Shown in pieces: positions 34,325 to 46,483 of a DNA stretch of 64,000 nucleotides (its first letter is position 1; the number at the start of each line of letters is the position of its first letter). A program made the translations under genes and the position numbers. The stretch spans positions 241,077 through 305,076 of the forward strand of contig NZ_BMRO01000010.1 in NCBI RefSeq assembly GCF_014648675.1, read 5' to 3'. Source of the DNA: Actinomadura livida (lineage in GTDB: Bacteria; Actinomycetota; Actinomycetes; Streptosporangiales; Streptosporangiaceae). The notes below the pieces were generated by a model. That model worked only from the letters and a program-made list of their open reading frames with translations. It searched no databases and was not told the DNA's origin.

Positions 34325-35899
34325 CTACGCGGGCCGCACCCAGCCGCCCTCGACCAGGAGGTCGAGGACCTTGCCGACCGCCTCGTCCGGCGGCATCCGG
34401 GACGTGTCGAGGGTCAGATCGGCGTCGTCCGGCTCCTCGTAGGGGTCGGAGATGCCGGTGAACTCCGGGATGAGACCCGCCCGCGCCTTGGCGTACAGGC
34501 CCTTGCGGTCGCGGCGCTCGCACTCCTCCAGCGGCGTCGCGACGTGCACGAGGATGAAGTCGCCCACGGCGGACACCATCCGGCGCACCTCCGCGCGGGT
34601 CGCCGCGTACGGCGCGATCGGCGCGCAGATGGCGGTGCCGCCGTGCCGGGTGATCTCGGCGGCGACGAACCCGATCCGCCGGATGTTGAGGTCCCGGTCG
34701 GCGCGGGAGAACGTCAGGCCGGCCGACAGCATCCGCCGCACGACGTCGCCGTCCAGCAGCGTCACCGTCCGGCCGCCGCGCTCGACCAGGGCGTCCGCGA
34801 GGCCGCGCGCGACCGTGGACTTCCCGGAGCCGGACAGGCCGGTGAAGAACACCGTGATGCCGCGCGACAGCTTCGGGGGACGCGCGAGCGCGAGTTCGGC
34901 GGCGACCGCGGGCGGGGTGAACCAGTCGGGGACGGGTTCGCCGGCGTCCAGCAGCTCCCCGAGGCGCTCGGGGGTGAGCTCCGCCTGGACGTGGTCGGGC
35001 TCGATCCGCGCGACCGGCCGCCACACCTCCACGTCGGCGTCGTAGGCCCACGGCTCGGGCACGACGACCGGGATCGCGGGGCCCTCGACCTCGCGGTCGG
35101 CGAGCAGGTGGGTCGCGCCGTAGGCGGCCGCGATGTGCGCGTGCAGCAGGACTTCGCGGTCCTTCGGCTCGCCGCGCGCGGGCAGCGGGACCGGGATGAT
35201 CTGGGTGCCGTCCGGAAGCTCCCGGCGGACGGCCAGCAGGGCGCGGACGAGTGAGTCGTCGTGCTCACCGCCCAGCAGCGGCAGTACGAGCACCTTGGCG
35301 CCGAGCCGCTCGGCGACCTGCCGGAGCTGGCCGAGCTGCTTGCGGTGCAGGGGCTCGCCAGTTGCCACAGCGAGCACTTTGCCGGGGGGTGTGGGGGGTC
35401 GTCCCCCCTCGGGGGATTCTGTGAGCACTTTGCCGGGGGGTGTGGGGGGTCGTCCCCCCTCGGGGGATTCTGTGAGCACGTTGCCCTCGTGGGGGCCGAC
35501 TTCGTCCGGGCGGCGGCGCAGGCTGTGGAAGGGGCCGTGCGCGGGGGCGCGGAGGGCCTCCAGCGGCCCGGCGAGGCGCAGGTCCTGGGTCGTCGGGTCC
35601 TGCCACGCCTCGGTGACCCGCAGCACGGCGAGCGGCACGCCCTCCGGGTCCTGCAGGACGATCCGCTCGTGCTCGGTCAGCTCCTTCGGCACCGACAGGG
35701 TGACCGGGACCGGCCACGGGGTGCCGTCGGCCAGCCGGCCCCCGGCGATCACCATGGCGGTGTCGTACGAGCCGAGGAACCCGGTCAGCGGGCGGTACAC
35801 GCCGGCCAGGATCAGCTCCAGGTCGGCGAGCTCCACCGCGTCCGGGGTCCAGGCGGGCAGGTCGCGCAGCGTGTCGGGAAGGCCGGCGTCGGCGGTCAC
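34325..35899 (-). CDS. cysC: APS kinase (CysC) fused to a degenerate ATP-sulfurylase domain
   Basis: A 524-residue fusion. The C-terminal kinase (about 346-522) is complete: P-loop GLSGSGKS at 354-361, LLDGDVVRRML, FSRADRDLNIRR, IAPYAATRAEVRR and DPYEEPDDADLTLDTS. It should phosphorylate APS to PAPS. The N-terminal half has the PUA/sulfurylase fold (PLTGFLGSYD near 37), but VATGEPLHR at 178-186 stands where sulfurylases have QTRNPxH, and ADREVEG at 267-273 stands where GRDHAG is expected. Sulfurylase activity is therefore doubtful; CysDN would supply APS. A 51-base DNA repeat has inserted two copies of a 17-residue linker at 141-175. The GTG at 35899 has GGAG six bases upstream. Confidence 0.88.
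   Translation of the reverse strand: MTADAGLPDTLRDLPAWTPDAVELADLELILAGVYRPLTGFLGSYDTAMVIAGGRLADGTPWPVPVTLSVPKELTEHERIVLQDPEGVPLAVLRVTEAWQDPTTQDLRLAGPLEALRAPAHGPFHSLRRRPDEVGPHEGNVLTESPEGGRPPTPPGKVLTESPEGGRPPTPPGKVLAVATGEPLHRKQLGQLRQVAERLGAKVLVLPLLGGEHDDSLVRALLAVRRELPDGTQIIPVPLPARGEPKDREVLLHAHIAAAYGATHLLADREVEGPAIPVVVPEPWAYDADVEVWRPVARIEPDHVQAELTPERLGELLDAGEPVPDWFTPPAVAAELALARPPKLSRGITVFFTGLSGSGKSTVARGLADALVERGGRTVTLLDGDVVRRMLSAGLTFSRADRDLNIRRIGFVAAEITRHGGTAICAPIAPYAATRAEVRRMVSAVGDFILVHVATPLEECERRDRKGLYAKARAGLIPEFTGISDPYEEPDDADLTLDTSRMPPDEAVGKVLDLLVEGGWVRPA
35372..35473. repeat. Two tandem 51-base copies of a GC-rich palindromic element inside cysC
   Basis: Identical units at 35372-35422 and 35423-35473, followed by a truncated third GAGCAC copy. 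Each contains a gapped run of G, then GGGGGG-TCGT-CCCCCC (first copy 35393-35408), flanked on one side by GAGCACTTTG. The length is a multiple of three, so the frame stays open and each copy adds 17 residues (KVLTESPEGGRPPTPPG). The same core occurs in mfd. Confidence 0.9.
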
Positions 35900-36017
35900 C
35901 GCGATCTCCGATCCCGCCCGGCGCGAGGCCGGGCTGGTCCTGTGTGCTTGGAGTTTCCGCAGGAAAAATACTGTGCCGCGGGGGTGGACGCACCTCCGGC
36001 CCTCGTACGGGCCCCGT

Positions 36018-37010
36018 TCAGATGACGCGGGCGAAGCGGTTCTCGGGCTTGCGGATCACGAAGGTGACCTCGCTGTGGTCCGCGGTGAGGCGTCCCCGGC
36101 TGACCGCCGACACCAGGCGGCAGAGCAGCTCGGCGGGGCCGGTTCCGGCCCCGAGCGCGTCGATGGCCTGCCGGGAGGTGTACTCCTCGGAGATCACCAG
36201 CCCCCGCATCACGCAGTACCACTGGATGCCCGCGCGGGACGCGATCCGGTCGTAGGTCGCGGGGGGCGGGGCCGTCCGGACCACCGGCCGTGGCGGCCGC
36301 CGCGTCGCGGCCTCGGCACGGGGCTCGGCACGGGGCTCGGCACGGGCCTCGGCACGGGCCTCGGCACGGGCCTCGGCACGGGCCTCGGCACGGGGCTCAC
36401 TGCGGGGCGCGGTGCGGGTCTCGGCGGGGGTCTCGCCGCGGGTTCCGGGCGGGGAGCCCGCCGCGCCCTCACCGCCCGGGGCGGGGACGCGGGCGTGGGC
36501 GCCGCGCGCCCCCCGGGGCGGGCGGGGGCGCTTCCGGCGGCGGCCGGAGGCGTGCATCCACCGCGGCAGCGCCCGGTCGAGGAAGCCGTAGGCGGTGTTG
36601 CGGTCGCGCATGTGGATGAGCAGCAGCCCGCCGGGCTTCAGCGCCGCGACGAACCGGTCGAGCACCAGTTCGGCGTGCGGGACGCGCTCGACGAGGTACG
36701 AGGCGTGCACGATGTCGTAGGAGCGCGGCGGCAGCGGGACCGTGCGCAGGTCGCCCAGGTGCCAGGCGTCCAGGTCGGGGCGCTCGCAGGTGTAGGCGCG
36801 CAGTTCGGGGGACTCCAGGTCGACCCCCGTGAGGTGGTGCTCGCGGTCGCCCAGGTCGAGACCCGTCCCCCAGCCGCAGCCCGCCTCCAGGACGTTGATC
36901 CGCTGGAGGGGCCGCTCCAGGGCGTACTGGCGGGCGCGTTCGGAGAAGAGATCGCCATCGCTTACCGGCGGTGTACGCAGATCGGTCACAACTTCGCAGC
37001 GTAATCGCAC
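36018..37010 (-). CDS. Class I SAM-dependent methyltransferase with repeat insertion
   Basis: About 330 residues. Motif I VLEAGCGWGTG lies near 39-49, with HLTGVDLES, YDIVHASYLVERV and LKPGGLLLIHMRD following in the usual methyltransferase order. A low-complexity basic region (about 145-240) with ARAE/PRAE repeats then interrupts the chain before a C-terminal part (about 245-330) ending FVIRKPENRFARVI. The methyl acceptor is unknown. I chose the GTG at 37010 because GGAG lies seven bases upstream; a GTG at 36989 is the alternative. It is the last gene of the accessory island and is divergent from mfd. Confidence 0.78.
   Translation of the reverse strand: MRLRCEVVTDLRTPPVSDGDLFSERARQYALERPLQRINVLEAGCGWGTGLDLGDREHHLTGVDLESPELRAYTCERPDLDAWHLGDLRTVPLPPRSYDIVHASYLVERVPHAELVLDRFVAALKPGGLLLIHMRDRNTAYGFLDRALPRWMHASGRRRKRPRPPRGARGAHARVPAPGGEGAAGSPPGTRGETPAETRTAPRSEPRAEARAEARAEARAEARAEPRAEPRAEAATRRPPRPVVRTAPPPATYDRIASRAGIQWYCVMRGLVISEEYTSRQAIDALGAGTGPAELLCRLVSAVSRGRLTADHSEVTFVIRKPENRFARVI
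36311..36394. repeat. 12-base tandem repeat (seven units) inside the methyltransferase gene
   Basis: Seven consecutive units of (C/G)CTCGGCACGGG, encoding alternating ARAE and PRAE on the minus strand. The multiple-of-three unit keeps the frame. Copy number probably varies between strains by slippage, lengthening or shortening a charged linker. Confidence 0.9.
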
Positions 37011-37215
37011 GATCGCACTCCGTCCGCTATTTGCCAGTTCTTGGTGACGGCCGTGTCGCGCTGCGTTGTCGCCCCTGGTCCCGTCCATGAGCCGCGCCGT
37101 CGCCGGAACGACGCGGCCCGCGGGCGCGTACTCTGGTAGCCGTGCCGGGGTCCGCGGGATTTCCGGGTTTTCGGGCTGCCCTGCCTCGGGGTGAATTGCT
37201 AAGTTGCGGGCGAAA

Positions 37216-40809
<3,594 letters not shown>

Positions 40810-40855
40810 TGTCGGGCGCGTCTCCCGAGCCCGACCGATCAGATGGGAATCTTCC

Positions 40856-41512
40856 GTGTTCGGTAAGTCCGTGAAGGTCGCGGTGGCCGCCGTGGCGGCG
40901 GCCGGCGCGCTGGCCGGCTGCGGCGGCACGCCGAAGGCGGGCACCGCCGCCCTCGTCGGCGACGACCGCATCACCGTCACCGAGCTCAGCCAGGACGTCC
41001 GCGACTGGCGCGAGCAGTTCCGGGCGGACCCGGTCGCGAACGAGATGCGCGCGAACCCGGGGAACCCGGCCCAGCAGCTCGGCGCCGACTCCGAGTCCGA
41101 CGTGCGGGGCGCGCTCACCCTGCTGATCAACTTCCGGGTCGCCCGCGAGGTGGCCGAGGCGGCCGGGGTCGAGATCACCGGCGGCCGGGTCGACCGGGCC
41201 GTGGAGAGCCTGAACCGGCAGGGCGGGGCCGAGTCGATCACGCTCGCGAGCGGGCTGCCCCGCGACCGCGCCCGCGAGCTGGCGCGGCTCGTCGCCACGC
41301 AGTCCGCGGTGATGGAGCGGTTCGGGGCCGACTTCACCGACCGGATGAACCCCGCGACGCAGCGGGCCGGGCAGCAGTGGAACGAGCTGTTCCGGCGCAC
41401 CGCGGACGGGATGGAGATCGAGGTCAACCCGCGCTACGGGACCTACGACCCGGGCAAGTTCGAGATCGACCCGGCCGAGCAGCGGCTGTCCAGGCCCGAC
41501 TCGGGTATCTGA
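40856..41512 (+). CDS. SurA N-terminal-like lipoprotein
   Basis: A 218-residue exported lipoprotein with signal peptide and lipobox LAGC (Cys22), followed by KAGTAALVGDDRITVTEL, the start typical of SurA/PrsA-type chaperone N-terminal domains. The rest is helical, with no parvulin PPIase domain visible, so it would act as a chaperone only or have a different role. It starts with GTG and lies between mfd and mazG on the same strand, ending five bases before mazG; the position between mfd and mazG is, as I recall, conserved in actinomycetes. Confidence 0.85.
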   Translation: MFGKSVKVAVAAVAAAGALAGCGGTPKAGTAALVGDDRITVTELSQDVRDWREQFRADPVANEMRANPGNPAQQLGADSESDVRGALTLLINFRVAREVAEAAGVEITGGRVDRAVESLNRQGGAESITLASGLPRDRARELARLVATQSAVMERFGADFTDRMNPATQRAGQQWNELFRRTADGMEIEVNPRYGTYDPGKFEIDPAEQRLSRPDSGI

Positions 41513-41517
41513 CGCGC

Positions 41518-42552
41518 ATGGGCCTGACACTGCTGGCGACCACGCACCGGGTGGCGCCGGGACTGCTGACCTGGCGCGCCTGGGACGCGCTGCGGTCGGC
41601 GTCGTCCGTCCGGCTGCGGGACGGGCATCCGCTGCTGCCGTCCCTGCGCGACGCGGGCGTCGCCCCCGAACTGGTGGCGGAGCCCGACCCGTCCCGGCTG
41701 GTCGCGGACGCGCGGGACCGGGACGTCCTGTGGGTGGCCGCGCCCGACGGCGACGAACCGCTGATGCGGGAGATCGGCACCCTGGTCGTGCAGGACCCCG
41801 TCGACGTCGAGGTGCTGCACGGGTCCTACGACCTGCCCGGCGCGCGGCTGCTCGACCTCGTCTCGGTGATGGACACGCTGCGCCGCGAATGCCCGTGGGA
41901 CCGCAAGCAGACGCACGCGACCCTGGTCCCGTACCTGCTGGAGGAGGCGTACGAGGTCCTCGACACCGTCGAGTCCGGCGACTACGGCGCGCTGCGCGAG
42001 GAACTGGGCGACGTGCTGATGCAGGTCGCGTTCCACTCGGTGGTGGCCGCCGAGCGCGACGACGGGACGGAGTTCACCATCGACGACGTGGCGGGCGCGA
42101 TCGTCGACAAGCTCGTCCGCCGCCATCCGCACGTCTTCGGGGACGTGACGGTCTCCGGCGCCGACGAGGTCAACGCCAACTGGGAGCAGATCAAGGCGGC
42201 CGAGCGGGCGGAGAAGGGCGGCGCGGAGGCGTCGGCGCTCGACGGCGTGCCGCTGGGGCAGCCCGCGCTGTCGCTGGCCGCGCAACTGCAGCGCCGCGCC
42301 GGGCGGATGAAGGCCCCGGCCGAACTCGCGGACGGTCTCGCGGACGGTCTCGCGGCCGATCTCCCGGGCGATGTCCCGGCCGACGACGCGGCCGGCGCCG
42401 CGGCCGCCGGCGGTGAGCTGGGCGTACGGCTCTTCGAGCTGGTCCGGGAGGCGACGGAGCGGGGCGTCGATCCGGAGGCGGAGTTGCGGGCGGTATCGAG
42501 GGTATTCCGGGATCGTGTCCGATCCTGGGAGCGCCGAGCGCCGCACGCCTGA
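41518..42552 (+). CDS. mazG: MazG nucleoside triphosphate pyrophosphohydrolase
   Basis: Hydrolyses (d)NTPs, including damaged ones, to monophosphates and pyrophosphate. The MazG core begins ECPWDRKQTH near residue 123 and continues with LLEEAYEVLD and EELGDVLMQVAFH, the EExxE...ExxD metal-binding pattern. The first 110 residues are a reduced N-terminal domain of the kind found in actinobacterial MazG. A low-complexity ADGLADGLAAD insertion near 280-305 is encoded by short direct repeats. The ATG at 41518 follows the lipoprotein stop by five bases, so the two are probably co-transcribed. 344 residues. Confidence 0.92.
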   Translation: MGLTLLATTHRVAPGLLTWRAWDALRSASSVRLRDGHPLLPSLRDAGVAPELVAEPDPSRLVADARDRDVLWVAAPDGDEPLMREIGTLVVQDPVDVEVLHGSYDLPGARLLDLVSVMDTLRRECPWDRKQTHATLVPYLLEEAYEVLDTVESGDYGALREELGDVLMQVAFHSVVAAERDDGTEFTIDDVAGAIVDKLVRRHPHVFGDVTVSGADEVNANWEQIKAAERAEKGGAEASALDGVPLGQPALSLAAQLQRRAGRMKAPAELADGLADGLAADLPGDVPADDAAGAAAAGGELGVRLFELVREATERGVDPEAELRAVSRVFRDRVRSWERRAPHA

Positions 42553-42634
42553 TTCCCATGCCGGGCACGGTGCTATAAACCGGGACATCCGGGATGGGGT
42601 GGCCCGGCCGGGGGCGCACGTTTACGCTAAGCGC

Positions 42635-45139
42635 GTGCTGGCTGGGGCTGAAAGTGACGATCCGGACGCGGGAGACGACGTTTCCGGCGGTCCGGGGCGC
42701 GTGCACGGCCCGGGGCGCCCCCGCGGGTTCTTCAGCGCGTCCACGACCCGCGCGGAGAAGGCCCGCGCGGTCCGCGGGCTGGGCACGCTCGGCGGGCTCG
42801 CCGGCTTCCTCGTCGCCCTGATGCTGCTGCCCGCGGCGTGCACCGCGGGCATCGGCGCCCGCGACACCGCGGACTGGTTCCTCACCGAGCCCGAGGGGCT
42901 CTCGACCGCGGGCGTCCCGCAGCGCTCCCGGGTCCTGTCCGAGGACGGCCGCACCATCGCCACGTTCTTCTACCAGAACCGGGTGGACGTCCCGCTGGAG
43001 AAGATCGCGCCGGTTGTGCGGAAGGCCGTGCTCGCGATCGAGGACAGCCGGTTCTACGAGCACGGCGCCATCGACGTGCAGGGCACCCTGCGGGCGCTCG
43101 CCAGCAACGTCAGCAGCGGCGAGGTGACGCAGGGCGGCTCCGGCATCACCCAGCAGTACGTGAAGAACCTGCTGCTCACCCAGGCCGACTCCACCGAGGA
43201 GCGCGAGGCGGCGAAGGAGATCTCCGCGGCGCGCAAGATCCGCGAGCTGCGGTACGCGATCGCGATCGAGAAGCGGTTCCCCAAGGACGAGATCCTGCGC
43301 CGCTACCTGAACATCGCCTACTACGGCGACGGCGCCTACGGCATCGAGGCCGCGTCCCGGCACTACTTCTCCAAGCACGCCTCCGAGCTGGACCTCGCCG
43401 AGGCGACGCTGCTCGCCGGCGTCATCCGCTACCCCTACGCCTACGACCCGACCCAGCACGCCGGCGCGGCCCTGCAGCGCCGCAACGTCGTGCTGAACCG
43501 GATGGCCGAACTCGGCATGATCGGCTACGCGGAGGCGGAGAAGACCAAGAAGCTGCCCATCGAGCTGGACATCCAGAACATGCGCAGCGGCTGCGTGGCC
43601 AGCGAGGCGCCGTTCTTCTGCGACTACGTGCAGCGCGAGATCCTCGCCAACAAGGTCTTCGGCGAGACCGTGAAGGAGCGGGAGGAACTGCTCAAGCGGG
43701 GCGGGCTCACCATCCGCACCACCCTGGACCGCAGGGCGCAGAAGGCCGCGCGGAAGGCCGTGCTCTCCTACGTCCCGGCCAAGAACTCCGCGCACAAGGC
43801 CGCCGCCGAGGCGATGGTGGAGCCCGGCACCGGTGAGATCAAGGCGCTGGTCGTGGGCCGCGAGCTCGGCCCGGACGAGGAGCGCGGCAAGACCTGGATC
43901 AACTTCGCCGCCGACGCCGGCCACGGATCCAGCATCGGGATGCAGGCCGGGTCCACGTTCAAGGCGTTCACCCTGGCCGCAGCCCTGGACGAGGGCATGC
44001 CGTTCGGCAGCCGGCTGATGGCGCCGGAGAAGTACACGCCGGTCGGCTTCCGCAACTGCGACGGCGAGAACGTCGGCGACCCGACGGCGTCGCTGGGCAA
44101 CGCCGCCGACGGCGAGGGCGGCCGGAGCTTCAGCCTCGTCACCGGCACCCAGCACTCCGTGAACACCTACTTCCTGGCGCTGCAGAAGGAGGTCGGCCTC
44201 TGCGACACCGTCAAGATGGCCGAGCGGCTCGGGATGCGCCAGGCGAACGGCAAGCCGCTGGAGCAGTTCCCGTCGTTCACGCTCGGGTTCAACGCCGTCT
44301 CCCCGCTCCGCCTGGCGGCGGCCTACGCGGCCTTCGGCGCCCGCGGCGAGTACTGCGAGCCGATCGCCATCAAGTCGATCACCGACGCGTCCGGTGAGAA
44401 GCTGAAGGTCCCGCCGCGCAAGTGCGAGCAGGTGATCGACCGGGGCGTGGCGGACGCCGTCAACCACATCCTGAGCGGCGTCCTGACCAAGGGCACGGCG
44501 CGCGGCATGGGGCTCGGCCGCGACGCCGCCGGCAAGACCGGCACCGTCGACAACTTCTCCGCGGCCTGGTTCGCCGGCTACACCCCGGACCTCGCCGCGG
44601 CCGTGTGGGTCGGCGACCCGCGCGGCGGCTACAAGCACCCGATGACGAGCCTGTGCCTGGACGGCCGCTGCTACGGCTCGGTGTTCGGGGCGACGATCCC
44701 CGCGCCGATCTGGCAGCAGAGCATGCTCGGCGCGCTGCGGGGCACGGACGCGACCTCGTTCCACCGGCCGCCGTCCTTCTACTTCAGCCGCGGCTCGGGC
44801 GAGGACCGCGTCAAGGTGCCCGACGTGCGCGGCATGAGCCTCGACGAGGCCGTCGCCAAGCTCCGCGCCGCCGGTTTCACCGCCCGCGTCGGTGAGCGCG
44901 TCAGGTCCCGCCGGTACGAGCGGGGGACCGTGGCCGAGATGTCGCCCGGCCCCGGCTCGGTGGAACCCGGGACGACGATCACGCTCCGCGTCAGCAGCGG
45001 CCCCGGGCGCGGCGGCGCGGACGACGACGAGGACCGCCCGCCGCGGCCCCCGACCCGGCCGCCGGGCATCCCGCTGCCGACGAACACCCCCACTTTGCCC
45101 CCGCTACCCGGCGATCCGGCCGGCCAGGCCCCCGCGTAG
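42635..45139 (+). CDS. Class A penicillin-binding protein (transglycosylase/transpeptidase) with one PASTA domain
   Basis: A bifunctional peptidoglycan synthase of about 834 residues. A cytoplasmic Asp/Gly-rich start and one membrane helix (about 49-70) precede the GT51 glycosyltransferase with EDSRFYEHGAID near 135 and GGSGITQQYVKN near 168. The transpeptidase has the SxxK motif AGSTFK near 437-442, SVN in TQHSVNTYF near 508, and KTG in AGKTGTVDN near 632. One PASTA domain (about 728-795, VKVPDVRGMSLDEAV) and a Pro-rich tail follow. The start is uncertain: the GTG at 42635 lacks a strong site, and a GTG at 42599 is in frame. A TATAAA hexamer at 42573-42578 may be its -10 box. Confidence 0.92.
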   Translation: MLAGAESDDPDAGDDVSGGPGRVHGPGRPRGFFSASTTRAEKARAVRGLGTLGGLAGFLVALMLLPAACTAGIGARDTADWFLTEPEGLSTAGVPQRSRVLSEDGRTIATFFYQNRVDVPLEKIAPVVRKAVLAIEDSRFYEHGAIDVQGTLRALASNVSSGEVTQGGSGITQQYVKNLLLTQADSTEEREAAKEISAARKIRELRYAIAIEKRFPKDEILRRYLNIAYYGDGAYGIEAASRHYFSKHASELDLAEATLLAGVIRYPYAYDPTQHAGAALQRRNVVLNRMAELGMIGYAEAEKTKKLPIELDIQNMRSGCVASEAPFFCDYVQREILANKVFGETVKEREELLKRGGLTIRTTLDRRAQKAARKAVLSYVPAKNSAHKAAAEAMVEPGTGEIKALVVGRELGPDEERGKTWINFAADAGHGSSIGMQAGSTFKAFTLAAALDEGMPFGSRLMAPEKYTPVGFRNCDGENVGDPTASLGNAADGEGGRSFSLVTGTQHSVNTYFLALQKEVGLCDTVKMAERLGMRQANGKPLEQFPSFTLGFNAVSPLRLAAAYAAFGARGEYCEPIAIKSITDASGEKLKVPPRKCEQVIDRGVADAVNHILSGVLTKGTARGMGLGRDAAGKTGTVDNFSAAWFAGYTPDLAAAVWVGDPRGGYKHPMTSLCLDGRCYGSVFGATIPAPIWQQSMLGALRGTDATSFHRPPSFYFSRGSGEDRVKVPDVRGMSLDEAVAKLRAAGFTARVGERVRSRRYERGTVAEMSPGPGSVEPGTTITLRVSSGPGRGGADDDEDRPPRPPTRPPGIPLPTNTPTLPPLPGDPAGQAPA

Positions 45140-45218
45140 TGCGCTGACCTGTGTGATCGTCCGCAGCCCGGGTAGATCAACGGCGGGGTGTTGTTGAAAT
45201 ATCGGGGGACGAAACGTC

Positions 45219-46163
45219 ATGCATGCCATCGCCGTGTCCGAATACGGCGCCACGCCGGCGCTGATGAACCTGCCGCGCCCGGAGCCGGGACCGGGTGAGA
45301 TCCTCGTGAAGATGATCGCGGCCGGGCTCAATCCGATCGACTGGAAGATCGCCGACGGGATGTTCAAGGACTCCACCGACGCGCCGTTCCCGCTGATCCT
45401 CGGCCGGGACGGCGCCGGGGTCGTCGACGACGTCGGCGAGGGCGTCACCCGGCTCCGCCACGGCGAGCAGGTCTACGGATGCTTCGACCAGGTGGACCGG
45501 GGCCTCGGCTCCTTCGCCGAGTACGCCCTCGCCCGCGACGACGGGCCGGTCGCCAGGATGCCGGAGGGCATGCTGTACACGCAGGCCGCGGCGGTGCCGA
45601 CCGCGAGCATGACCGCGCTCGCCATGGTGGAGGCCGCCGAGATCGACGCGGGGCATACGGTCCTCGTCGTGGGGGCGACCGGCGGCGTCGGGCAGGGCCT
45701 GGTCCAGCTCGCCGCCCGCGAGGGCGCCAAGGTCATCGCGACCGCCCGGGACGACATGGCCGGGACGATGCGGCGCCTCGGCGCGGACGAGACCGTCGAC
45801 CACACCGAGGACGACCTCAACCGGCAGGTCCTCGGCGTCCACACGGACGGGATCGACGCCGTCCTCGACGTGGTCAGCGACACCGGCGCCACCGAGGGCA
45901 TCGCGCAGATGCTCCGGCCCGGCGGGGTCTACGTCAGCACCACGTGGTCGGTGAACCCGGACGCGATGGAGGCCCGGGGCCTGCGCGGGATCAACCTCGA
46001 GACCGAGCCGTCGGCCGAGATGCTGGAGCGGCTGTCCGACCTCATCGACGCGGGCGAGCTGCGCGTGTCGATCGAGCGCGAGGTCCCGCTGGCGGACGCG
46101 CCGGAGGCGCTCGCCGACAGCCGGGCCGGCGGCGCGCGCGGCAAGACCGTGATCCGCATCTGA
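45219..46163 (+). CDS. NADPH:quinone reductase-like zinc-independent medium-chain dehydrogenase
   Basis: A 314-residue cytoplasmic oxidoreductase of the MDR superfamily. The GroES-like N-terminal domain shows GLNPIDWKIADG and PLILGRDGAGVVDDVG; the Rossmann domain has VGATGGVGQG near 151-160. The cysteine ligands for structural and catalytic zinc are absent, pointing to the quinone-oxidoreductase branch. It is preceded by a GGGGGACG-like site and stands alone between the PBP gene and a small coiled-coil gene. The substrate is unknown. Confidence 0.87.
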   Translation: MHAIAVSEYGATPALMNLPRPEPGPGEILVKMIAAGLNPIDWKIADGMFKDSTDAPFPLILGRDGAGVVDDVGEGVTRLRHGEQVYGCFDQVDRGLGSFAEYALARDDGPVARMPEGMLYTQAAAVPTASMTALAMVEAAEIDAGHTVLVVGATGGVGQGLVQLAAREGAKVIATARDDMAGTMRRLGADETVDHTEDDLNRQVLGVHTDGIDAVLDVVSDTGATEGIAQMLRPGGVYVSTTWSVNPDAMEARGLRGINLETEPSAEMLERLSDLIDAGELRVSIEREVPLADAPEALADSRAGGARGKTVIRI

Positions 46164-46219
46164 GCCCCCGCGCGGGTGAGGACCGCAAAATCGCGGGCAT
46201 GCCACCGCAAGGAGGACCT

Positions 46220-46447
46220 ATGAACCAGAGCATGAACCAGGTCGGCGACGACGAGGGGCGGGACCGGCTCCGCGAGATCGACGAGACCCTCGACCGGCTC
46301 CGCGCCGAGCTTCCCTCGCCGTCCGACGACCCGACCGACTTCGTGGACTCCGGCCAGTACCTGGCCGCCCGCCAGGAACTGGAGGGCCAGATCGAGCTCC
46401 TGGAGTCCGAGCGCGAGCGCCTCCGCGGCCGGCTCGGCATGTCCTGA
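46220..46447 (+). CDS. Small coiled-coil protein of unknown function
   Basis: A 75-residue acidic protein. Two predicted coiled-coil helices are visible, one with the heptad-like DRLREIDETLDRLRAEL (about 14-30) and one at about 50-72 with LEGQIELLESERERLRG, joined by a SPSDDPTDF loop. There is no signal or membrane segment. The ATG at 46220 has GGAGG five bases upstream, a very good site that marks it as a real gene. It lies 56 bases after the oxidoreductase. I do not recognise a family. Confidence 0.8.
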   Translation: MNQSMNQVGDDEGRDRLREIDETLDRLRAELPSPSDDPTDFVDSGQYLAARQELEGQIELLESERERLRGRLGMS

Positions 46448-46483
46448 CCCACCCGCGGGCGCGGCGGGCGGGCCGGGCACGGG

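Noticed and set aside
35372..35473. CRISPR array
   Set aside because: Two adjoining identical units with no unique spacers, inside a coding sequence; it is a tandem duplication.
6531..37010. Prophage or integrative element
   Set aside because: No integrase, transposase, phage structural gene or tRNA-end duplication was seen at the borders.
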